A stretch of 6,658 nucleotides of DNA, from positions 1 through 6,658 of the forward strand of contig CAYQZZ010000085.1 in the NCBI GenBank assembly GCA_964422155.1, given 5' to 3'. Positions within the stretch are counted from its first letter, which is position 1, and each line of letters opens with the position of its first letter. Origin of the DNA: JBGPRB01 sp964422155. Its GTDB lineage: Bacteria > Chloroflexota > Dehalococcoidia > Dehalococcoidales > RBG-16-60-22. Positions 1 through 5,148 of the stretch are shown in pieces. The notes beneath the pieces are model-generated. The model had not been told where the DNA came from and did no database searches. It was given only the letters and a program-made list of their open reading frames with translations. The translations under genes were made by a program, and so were the position numbers.

Positions 1-1025
1 CCCAGCTCCTCAAGCAGTGAATTAATTTCTTCAACTTCATCGAAGCCCATCATGGCGTTGCCGCAGAGGCCGCAGGTATTGCCGTGCCGCAGCTCGCCGC
101 TGAAGGCGCCGCGCGGGGTGTTTTTGAAGAAAGGTTGAAAGCAGGGCGAAGCACACCCCGGGCAGCCATGTGTCCAGACGCGGTAGCTCAGCTCGTGGAC
201 ATAACCGTCACTTTTATCGGCAACGGGGTCCCATGACGAATGACCGTTCTTGAATGAGTCCCCGCCGTAGTTAAGCAAAGCCCTCATGCCGTCATTAGCG
301 CCGTACCGTCCCCATTCCGAAAGCTTCTGCACCATGGTCGCCGGGTGCATGGCATATGTTTTCTTTAGCTGCCAGACCTTATTATGGTCGGCATACGGCA
401 ACGTCCTGGTCCCCTTAACCACAATAGCCTTGAGATTCTTGGAGCCGAATACGGCGCCGATACCGCCGTTAGAGGCACTGTGCACATTCTCTGAAGTAGC
501 GTTGGCGAATCTGACCATGTTTTCGCCTCCCGGCCCGATGCACAAAGCGCCGAACTCCTGCCCCGTTTCCTCGTACAGCCGCTTCCTGAGCGTATTTTCC
601 GTCTTAAGCAGATACTGCCCCCACAGGTCGGAGGCATCTCTGATTTCCACCCTGTCATTATATACAAAGAGATAAACCGGTCGACTGGCCTTGCCCCGCA
701 CCAGGATTCCAGCATTGTAGTTAGCCCGCATCAGCTCATCACCGATACCGCCGGAGATACTGGCCTCCCCGGCCCAGCCCGTCAGGGGTGATAGAAAGGA
801 GCAACTTACCTTTGTACCTATAAGTCCGGTTATTGGCCCAACCCCGATGTGCAGAATATTACCAGGGCTTAGAGGGTCTGTTCCCTGAGGAACAAGGTCC
901 CATATCAGCTTATTGCCCAGACCACAACCGCCGAGGTAGGTTTTCACGTCATCGGTCACATCCACCACCTGGCTTCTCTCTGTCGTCAGGTCCACTTCCA
1001 GTAAGTTAAATTTGATTTCAGCCAT
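1..1025 (-). CDS. Aldehyde:ferredoxin oxidoreductase family protein, catalytic subunit (partial, C-terminus off window)
   Basis: Reading the minus strand from the ATG at 1025 gives 341 codons without a stop, running off the left edge. The N-terminus (MAEIKFNLLEVDLTTE) and the YLGGCGLGNKLIWD segment (about residues 30-43), followed by DPLSPGN and GPITGL, match the AFOR N-terminal tungstopterin-binding domain. Residues 288-295 read CPGCASPC, giving C288, C291 and C295. These are three of the four [4Fe-4S] ligands of this family, and the numbering agrees with what I recall for Pyrococcus furiosus AOR; the fourth lies in the missing part. E311 sits where the family has its GPEYE-type glutamate. 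Known members oxidise aldehydes to acids, or act on related carbonyl/acyl substrates, using a tungsten bis-pterin. The substrate here is unknown, and a BamB-like or other AOR subfamily is possible. AAAGGAG (1034-1040) lies 8 nt before the ATG. The gene follows the polyferredoxin by 25 nt, so they are almost certainly co-transcribed. Family members are about 600 aa, so roughly half is visible. Confidence 0.93.
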   Translation of the reverse strand, partial: MAEIKFNLLEVDLTTERSQVVDVTDDVKTYLGGCGLGNKLIWDLVPQGTDPLSPGNILHIGVGPITGLIGTKVSCSFLSPLTGWAGEASISGGIGDELMRANYNAGILVRGKASRPVYLFVYNDRVEIRDASDLWGQYLLKTENTLRKRLYEETGQEFGALCIGPGGENMVRFANATSENVHSASNGGIGAVFGSKNLKAIVVKGTRTLPYADHNKVWQLKKTYAMHPATMVQKLSEWGRYGANDGMRALLNYGGDSFKNGHSSWDPVADKSDGYVHELSYRVWTHGCPGCASPCFQPFFKNTPRGAFSGELRHGNTCGLCGNAMMGFDEVEEINSLLEEL

Positions 1026-1050
1026 TTTGCTATCTCCTTTTTTCACAGAA

Positions 1051-1758
1051 TTACGGACGCCAGGGAGGATAGGCGATGCTCTCCCGGGTCAGGGGATACA
1101 GTCTTCTGGCAACCATTGCAGCTTTTTCATCGGAGCTTTTCCTGGAACTATCCCTGAGGGGCCGAATTCGTTCAACCCGGTTGTGGTAATAGAGAGCGGT
1201 TACGGGACATATCCTGATGCATTGGGGGTCTCTTTCGCCGGTATTTTGTGTATCACAAAGGTCGCAGACTAAGGGTTTATCGGATGCATCCGGATTGAAC
1301 CGGATGGCCTCGGTGCCGCAGGCCTCCTGACATAATAAGCATCCGGTACATCGGTCTCTATCAATCACCATATGCAGCGTCTTTTTATCGAAATAGATAG
1401 CTGGTGGTGATACGGGGCAGGCCTTTTCACACGGCCTTTCCTCTTCCTGGCACTGGCTGCAGGTCACGACAATGGCTTTTGGCAGGGGTAAAAGGAAATT
1501 ACGCACATAAATCCTGGCGAAGTCCTTATTGATAACCCCGAAATGCCGCATGGAACAGGCCTCGGCGCAAAGCCCGCAGCCGGTGCATTTCATGACATCG
1601 GCGTCTATAAAGGCCTCTCGCTTCGGTGGCGGGTAAATTTCTCTTCCCCAGACCGGCACGGATGGATGGGCTGTTTCGAGGTGGGTCTTCAGAACGCTGC
1701 GGTTATCCAGCTCCTTCTCACAGTAGGGACAGGCGTACTTAACTATCTCTTTTGTCAC
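1051..1758 (-). CDS. Four-cluster [4Fe-4S] ferredoxin-type electron-transfer subunit with N-terminal C2H2 zinc-finger motif
   Basis: A 235-aa protein starting at a GTG. Residues 10-31 form a textbook C2H2 finger: C10-x2-C13, hydrophobic L17, L23, then H26-x4-H31. Four cysteine quartets follow, as in DmsB/HycB-type polyferredoxins: C58/61/64/68, C100/103/110/114, C137/140/143/147 and C165/168/180/184. The first and third are classic CxxCxxCxxxC motifs; the second and fourth have widened spacing (x6 and x11). Proteins of this kind bind four [4Fe-4S] clusters and carry electrons between a catalytic subunit and a partner. Because the AOR-family gene begins 25 nt downstream, this is inferred to be its electron-transfer subunit, like AorA beside AorB. 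No signal peptide is seen, so it is probably cytoplasmic. An in-frame ATG 39 nt upstream (1797) would add 13 residues, but it has no ribosome-binding site and its extension would be encoded by the ribosome-binding site and an inverted repeat. The C-terminal 40 residues are basic and unassigned. Confidence 0.92.
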   Translation of the reverse strand: MTKEIVKYACPYCEKELDNRSVLKTHLETAHPSVPVWGREIYPPPKREAFIDADVMKCTGCGLCAEACSMRHFGVINKDFARIYVRNFLLPLPKAIVVTCSQCQEEERPCEKACPVSPPAIYFDKKTLHMVIDRDRCTGCLLCQEACGTEAIRFNPDASDKPLVCDLCDTQNTGERDPQCIRICPVTALYYHNRVERIRPLRDSSRKSSDEKAAMVARRLYPLTRESIAYPPWRP

Positions 1759-1764
1759 TTCGTT

Positions 1765-1771
1765 ACCTCCT
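1765..1771 (-). promoter_or_regulatory. Ribosome-binding site fixing the GTG start of the polyferredoxin
   Basis: The minus strand reads AGGAGGT, then 6 nt, then GTG (1758-1756). This near-perfect Shine-Dalgarno at ideal spacing is why I place the start at 1758 and not at the upstream ATG at 1797. Confidence 0.85.
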
Positions 1772-1785
1772 GTGTTTTTAAACAC
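1772..1785. repeat. Inverted repeat GTGTTT-TT-AAACAC next to the polyferredoxin ribosome-binding site
   Basis: Six-base perfect arms separated by 2 bp lie directly upstream of the Shine-Dalgarno. The tiny spacer suits a DNA-binding dimer site better than an RNA hairpin. It could be an operator for the ferredoxin/AOR operon, but only one copy is visible and chance cannot be excluded. Confidence 0.35.
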
Positions 1786-1847
1786 CGTATTGAACATCTG
1801 CTTGGTGGTAAAGGCTGTCCGAAAAAGAAAGAATAACGAGAAAAGTT

Positions 1848-1976
1848 GTCATTGCGAGACCATCCCGACTTTGTTGGGAGGCTTCAGCCCGAGTTCAGCC
1901 CGAGGGCGAAGCAATCCCCTACTTGGGTTTATCACAGAGAATGAGATTGCCACGTCGCTTCGCTCCTCGCAATGAC
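1848..1976. repeat. Interspersed inverted-repeat element (MITE/REP-like), 129 bp
   Basis: The element begins GTCATTGCGAG (1848-1858) and ends with the exact reverse complement CTCGCAATGAC (1966-1976). A second, interrupted pairing lies inside: GCGAAGCAATC (1906-1916) can pair with GATTGC (1945-1950) plus GCTTCGC (1957-1963), with a short insertion between the two blocks. It encodes no believable protein. From memory, elements with these ends occur in many copies in a range of bacterial genomes, usually between genes, as here between the TRAP-type gene and the ferredoxin/AOR operon. It may be non-autonomous mobile DNA and may fold as RNA, possibly weakening readthrough from the upstream gene. 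No clear target-site duplication is visible at its edges. Confidence 0.75.
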
Positions 1977-2043
1977 AGTCCTTTGGTGTTTCCGAATACC
2001 CTTAATATCGATTAATCAAGGCATCTTAATACTTTTCTGGCCG

Positions 2044-3006
2044 CTAGGTGTACTCGCCTACGAGCTCAATCATCCGTTTAAAAAACTTCCTTCCCGGCAG
2101 TCCTCCGGCTTCGACCGAATTCACGACTGAATCACGATGAGGTTGTATCAACTGGCGCCAGCGTTTTAGCTCCTTTGGAGCAATCTTGATAAGTTCACCC
2201 TTTTGTTTGATGTAGTCCAATGCTTCACGTAAAGTGCCATCGGCATCTCGGCCGCTCTGGACGGCAAACCAGCAATTGGCGCCGGAAGGACCGATTTCAT
2301 CTATAATTTTGCGGATATCGGCTGGCAGATTATTCCAGGTATCCCATTTCATATATGTGCGCATCGGGTGCATGGTTATCGAAAGGTCTCCCGCCAAGGT
2401 ACAATAAGGTGCTGCCCCATCCGCCAGTTTAAACATGTGTGCGGGGAGTACGCCCAGGACAACTGCATCCAGCCCACCCGTTTCCAGGAGGGGGCGCATT
2501 TCAAACCAGCCGACGTGCATTGGCTTTCCACCAAGGGCTTCGATAACGCTGTCTATTAATGGTAAAGACCTTGTTCTGGCACCTTTGAAATTCTCCATCG
2601 TCCTTATCGGTCCCCAGGATTTGCTTGAAAAGATGGCCAGTAAAGCGCCAAGTCCCAAACCGACTACTTTTACATCGCTCAATTCGCTCCGCAATTCGGA
2701 AAATTCCTCATAGAGCTGAGAAATAACTTTGCTACCGACGGTTGAACTGGGGAAAATAAAGGGAATCTGAACGAGGTTGAGTAAAGGGTAACGGCTACCC
2801 ATAGCCGGGACATCACGGACTAAATCAGCAGCCTGAATCGCATCCCTGTCCTCCCCGCTCGTTTTCCTGAAATGGACTCTGCCGCCGGTGCGTGTCTCCA
2901 CCTCGTTCATCCACATGTCCACGATTTCTACACCGTGGTCATGAATGTTATGAAATACAAGCTCGATTGGTTTTTCCTGTGTTTTTTTATTGACATTAGA
3001 GTTCAT
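2044..3006 (-). CDS. TRAP-type (DctP family) solute-binding protein homologue lacking a signal peptide
   Basis: A 320-aa protein with the DctP fold signature. The segment MENFKGARTRS (137-147) matches the family's LKGLKIR motif, with R146 at the position of the conserved ligand-carboxylate arginine. It is followed by EALGGKPMHVGWFEMRPLLE (156-175) and TGGLDAVVLG (176-185), matching EALGA-P-V-...-E-...-AL-tG-vDG. Typical members are periplasmic or lipoprotein receptors for carboxylates feeding a DctQM permease. Here the N-terminus is short, polar and lysine-containing (MNSNVNKKTQEKP), with no hydrophobic core and no lipobox, and the mature domain begins almost at once. The start is well supported by AAGGAG 9 nt upstream. 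The usual Asn after the vDG motif is not seen (AVVLGV). No DctQ or DctM genes are visible. It could be a cytoplasmic binding protein, a receptor for an unusual system, or a gene whose export signal was lost. It is divergent from the ABC operon at right. Confidence 0.85.
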   Translation of the reverse strand: MNSNVNKKTQEKPIELVFHNIHDHGVEIVDMWMNEVETRTGGRVHFRKTSGEDRDAIQAADLVRDVPAMGSRYPLLNLVQIPFIFPSSTVGSKVISQLYEEFSELRSELSDVKVVGLGLGALLAIFSSKSWGPIRTMENFKGARTRSLPLIDSVIEALGGKPMHVGWFEMRPLLETGGLDAVVLGVLPAHMFKLADGAAPYCTLAGDLSITMHPMRTYMKWDTWNNLPADIRKIIDEIGPSGANCWFAVQSGRDADGTLREALDYIKQKGELIKIAPKELKRWRQLIQPHRDSVVNSVEAGGLPGRKFFKRMIELVGEYT

Positions 3007-3015
3007 AAAATAGTT

Positions 3016-3021
3016 CTCCTT
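3016..3021 (-). promoter_or_regulatory. Ribosome-binding site of the TRAP-type gene
   Basis: The minus strand reads AAGGAG, 9 nt before the ATG at 3006. It decides the start and so supports the absence of a signal peptide: there is no need to extend the protein upstream. Confidence 0.75.
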
Positions 3022-3047
3022 ATATCGCTGAGAAATTCCGACCGTGT

Positions 3048-3076
3048 ATAATATATTACACCTTCATTAAAAGCAA
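3048..3076 (-). promoter_or_regulatory. Candidate sigma-70-like promoter of the TRAP-type gene
   Basis: On the minus strand TTGCTT (3071-3076) and TATTAT (3048-3053) are separated by 17 bp. Transcription would begin near 3041, giving a leader of about 35 nt that carries the ribosome-binding site. Placement is good, but the region is AT-rich, so chance matches are common. Confidence 0.45.
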
Positions 3077-3096
3077 TTAAAGAAAAGTCTTGTAGA

Positions 3097-3110
3097 TATA
3101 TCATGATATA
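3097..3110. promoter_or_regulatory. Perfect 14-bp palindrome, candidate operator
   Basis: TATATCATGATATA is its own reverse complement. It lies between the two candidate promoters, upstream of the -35 of each, where a dimeric regulator could affect both divergent genes. An AT-rich background makes a chance palindrome possible; no regulator gene is visible in the window. Confidence 0.35.
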
Positions 3111-3129
3111 ACATTTCTAAAAAATGCTA

Positions 3130-3159
3130 TTGACTTGATTATCTTTTCAGCGCTACAAT
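3130..3159 (+). promoter_or_regulatory. Candidate sigma-70-like promoter of the ABC operon
   Basis: TTGACT (3130-3135) and TACAAT (3154-3159) are separated by 18 bp. Transcription would start near 3166, giving a leader of about 187 nt before the solute-binding protein. The hexamers are good, the spacing is slightly long and the leader is long, so a nearer promoter may exist. Confidence 0.35.
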
Positions 3160-3261
3160 ATCTTTAACTATACCACCAACAAATATCCTTTGAGAAAATA
3201 ATAAGGTTAATGGAATTTGCACTACGATAAATAATACCACAGGGATAAAAATTCGCACCAT
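3139..3261 (-). pseudogene. Possible relic of a carbohydrate ABC permease C-terminus (MalG-type)
   Basis: Minus-strand translation of this stretch ends IPLTLLFSQRIFVGGIVKD and then IVALKR before a TAA at 3141-3139. MalG-type sugar permeases typically end with a hydrophobic helix, then QRxFVxGLxxGAVKG and stop. Here the QR, FV, G, hydrophobic and final lysine positions are kept in order with the right spacing to the stop, while the glycines of GAVKG are lost. Upstream in this frame nothing recognisable continues, and no ribosome-binding site precedes the ATG at 3261. I infer a decayed 3' fragment, but AT-rich DNA often encodes hydrophobic peptides and chance is a real alternative. Confidence 0.35.
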
Positions 3262-3352
3262 CTTTTTTATAAAGAGAAAGGAGGTATACCGATAAAGAAA
3301 TTTTATATGCATAAGGAACTCTGTTTTTAAAACGTGAATAAAGGAGAATTTA

Positions 3353-4945
3353 ATGAGGAAACTGATTTTTATATCATTCGTAATCATACTGATAGCCGGC
3401 CTGGTTTTAAGCAGTTGTGCCAAGTCAGAACCGGCACCGGCACCAGCAGCGCCGGCACCGGCAGCGCCAGCACCTGCGCCAGCACCTAAACCTGCAGAAC
3501 CACAACCCCAGCCTGGCGGTAATTTGAGGATTCTTGTTGGCGCTGGAAATACCCCCCAGAACATTGGCTACTATCCGAAGCAGCAGTTCGGTGATGCCAC
3601 CGTAAGCACCATATGGTCGGAACGGATACTCAACCTCAAAACAAACGGGGATTTTGCGCCCAATGTTGCGGAAGGTTACGAAATGTCCCCCGACCTGAAA
3701 ATCATTACCATCCGTCTGAGGAAAGATGTCAAGTACCAGGATGGTACCCCACTTAATGCTAAATCAGTCGTCTGGAGCTTCCAGACAGCCAAGGATGCGG
3801 GCTCTCTGGCAGGCGGCAAGCGTATCGATAAGATAGAGGCTACCGATGATTACACGGTGAAGGTTACTCTTAACGTACCGAACAACCAGGTTATCTACGA
3901 CCTGGCGCGGGTCTACTTGTACTCGCCTACTGCTTTTGAGAAAAACGGGCAGGAGTGGGCTATCAACAATTCCGTATCAACCTCGGCATTCCAGGTTACT
4001 GAATTCAAGCGCGATGTTGTCGTTAAGATGCAGAAGTTTACCGGTTACTGGCGTACCGGTCTTCCTTATCTTGACACTGTAGAGTTCACCACCGTCAAAG
4101 ACACGGCGACTTCTTCGGCGATGATGCAGGCGGGGCAGGCGGATATCTGGATGAGCTCGTCCGCCCAGGAAGCGGCCGACCTGAAGGCTAAGGGCTTTAC
4201 GGTAATCCAGACCCCGACCACGTACGTTACTATTTACTGCGATAGCACGGACCTGACTTCGCCGTTCGCCAATAAGAAGGTGCGCGAGGCGATTGAGTAC
4301 GCCATTGACCGTAAGGCGATGGCCGATGCGCTCGGGTTCGGCTTCATGGTACCCGTGGACCAGCCGACACATAAAGGTACCGCCGGTTACAACCCCAACT
4401 ACCCGGTGCGCGCGTATAATCCAGCGAAAGCCAAAGAGCTACTGGCCGAGGCCGGTTTTGGCAGCGGCATCAAGACAAAATTGCTGATAATGCAGGGCGC
4501 ACAAAATTCGGGGGCTATCATCCAGAATTTCCTGAAAGAAGTCGGTATTGACGTCGAAATTGATGTTGCCGACGTCGGCAGGTTCTGGGGGTCTATCAAC
4601 GGCGGCTGGAAGGGCCTGCTCCAGGGTCCTTACGCCGTCAACCCGGAATTCTGCGTTGCCTGGCTCCACCATTTCGGCCCAGAGCCGCTCATGAAGTTCG
4701 CCAGCATGGCCAAGTCCAAAGAATATCTCGCCGCCTGTGATAAGCTGGTCGTGGCGCCGGATATAGCCACCATGCGGAAGCTGACCATGGATATGGTCAC
4801 CCAGGCAGGTTTGGATGCCATGTTCATCCCGTTGACCCTGACCCTGGGGACTTCTGTTCATGTTAAAAACTTCCATACTGACTATTATACCGACCTTGAC
4901 TGGACCTACTGGTCGCTCTGGAACGACTGGATGGAAAAAAAGTAA
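3353..4945 (+). CDS. ABC transporter solute-binding lipoprotein, family 5 (DppA/OppA-like)
   Basis: A 530-aa protein. Residues 1-22 are a lipoprotein signal: positive start (MRK), hydrophobic core, lipobox LSSC with C22 to be lipidated. Residues 27-54 are an Ala/Pro-rich tether, and the SBP_bac_5 domain starts near GGNLRI (55). Family motifs are clear: PNVAEGYEMSPD (103-114), then IRLRKDVKYQDGTPLNAKSV (120-139), a YW-x-GLPYLD segment in mid-protein, VREAIEYAIDR (about 311-321) and YNPAKAKELLAEAGF (355-369). Length is usual for the family. These receptors bind peptides, nickel chelates, sugars or other small molecules on the outer membrane face and pass them to DppB/DppC-type permeases, which follow here. 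Nothing in the sequence fixes the ligand. AAGGAG ends 6 nt before the ATG. The long spacer with a hairpin after the gene suggests it is expressed more than the permeases. Confidence 0.95.
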   Translation: MRKLIFISFVIILIAGLVLSSCAKSEPAPAPAAPAPAAPAPAPAPKPAEPQPQPGGNLRILVGAGNTPQNIGYYPKQQFGDATVSTIWSERILNLKTNGDFAPNVAEGYEMSPDLKIITIRLRKDVKYQDGTPLNAKSVVWSFQTAKDAGSLAGGKRIDKIEATDDYTVKVTLNVPNNQVIYDLARVYLYSPTAFEKNGQEWAINNSVSTSAFQVTEFKRDVVVKMQKFTGYWRTGLPYLDTVEFTTVKDTATSSAMMQAGQADIWMSSSAQEAADLKAKGFTVIQTPTTYVTIYCDSTDLTSPFANKKVREAIEYAIDRKAMADALGFGFMVPVDQPTHKGTAGYNPNYPVRAYNPAKAKELLAEAGFGSGIKTKLLIMQGAQNSGAIIQNFLKEVGIDVEIDVADVGRFWGSINGGWKGLLQGPYAVNPEFCVAWLHHFGPEPLMKFASMAKSKEYLAACDKLVVAPDIATMRKLTMDMVTQAGLDAMFIPLTLTLGTSVHVKNFHTDYYTDLDWTYWSLWNDWMEKK

Positions 4946-4960
4946 AGTAAATAGAGTGAT

Positions 4961-5024
4961 GGAGAGCAGGGCGATTCATCATCGTTAGAGAATAATGCTC
5001 TAGGTGTAAATCACCCTGCTCTCT
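4961..5024 (+). terminator. Strong stem-loop after the solute-binding protein gene (attenuator or mRNA-stabilising hairpin)
   Basis: GAGAGCAGGGCGATT (4962-4976) pairs with AATCACCCTGCTCTC (5009-5023), 15 positions with a single C-A mismatch, plus a flanking G-U pair (4961/5024). The loop contains a smaller TAGAG/CTCTA hairpin (4986-4990 with 4998-5002). The plus strand after the stem is A-rich (GATAAAAAATAG), not U-rich, so this is not a canonical intrinsic terminator for the operon. In binding-protein operons such hairpins often protect the 3' end of the receptor message and lower permease expression, which is the likely role here. Confidence 0.65.
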
Positions 5025-5052
5025 GATAAAAAATAGTCCTGTTATCTGGTCG

Positions 5053-5093
5053 GCCTGAGGGTTCCCGGGCGGATTGATATCTTAAGCTCAGGC
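5053..5093 (+). repeat. Second, weaker inverted repeat in the spacer before the DppB-type permease
   Basis: GCCTGAG (5053-5059) is matched by CTCAGGC (5087-5093) across a 27-nt loop. It may form a second hairpin in the message, but the loop is long and the stem short. Confidence 0.25.
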
Positions 5094-5148
5094 TGATGCC
5101 AGGATGGTATTCGCTAGTTTAAACGTATAATTCTTCTGGAGTTTCATA

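Larger units (their letters stand above)
3007..3352. other. Divergent intergenic region between the TRAP-type gene and the ABC operon
   Basis: These 346 AT-rich bases contain the start signals of both divergent genes, one candidate promoter per direction, a 14-bp palindrome (3097-3110), and a minus-strand stretch resembling the end of a sugar ABC permease (3139-3261). They also hold an unused strong Shine-Dalgarno, AAAGGAGG (3277-3284), and the working site AAGGAG (3341-3346), 6 nt before the ATG at 3353. I see no complete gene, tRNA or recognisable riboswitch in it. Confidence 0.7.

Noticed and set aside
286..715. ORFs on the plus strand (286-675) and in a second minus frame (365-715)
   Set aside because: Both are shadows of the AOR-family gene, whose frame is open throughout and carries recognisable motifs.
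1759..1797. ATG at 1797 as the start of the polyferredoxin
   Set aside because: No Shine-Dalgarno precedes it, and the extra 13 codons span the strong AGGAGGT site that serves the GTG at 1758.
1772..1975. Plus-strand 67-aa ORF containing CHCETIPTLL and EIATSLRSSQ
   Set aside because: It is a translation of the interspersed inverted-repeat element. Such peptides are common spurious calls, and no ribosome-binding site precedes it.
3139..3564. Full 141-aa minus-strand ORF as an intact gene
   Set aside because: Its N-terminal half is the antisense of the Ala/Pro tether of the lipoprotein gene (Gly/Ala-rich), and it has no ribosome-binding site. Only the last 40 residues look meaningful, so they are listed as a possible relic.
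4961..5024. Canonical rho-independent terminator on the plus strand
   Set aside because: The stem is strong but is followed by an A-rich run, not a T-run, and the permease genes downstream clearly belong to the same operon.
5126..5131. Perfect TATAAT before the DppB-type gene as an internal promoter
   Set aside because: No acceptable -35 hexamer lies 16-18 bp upstream, and the start would fall on the ribosome-binding site, leaving almost no leader.
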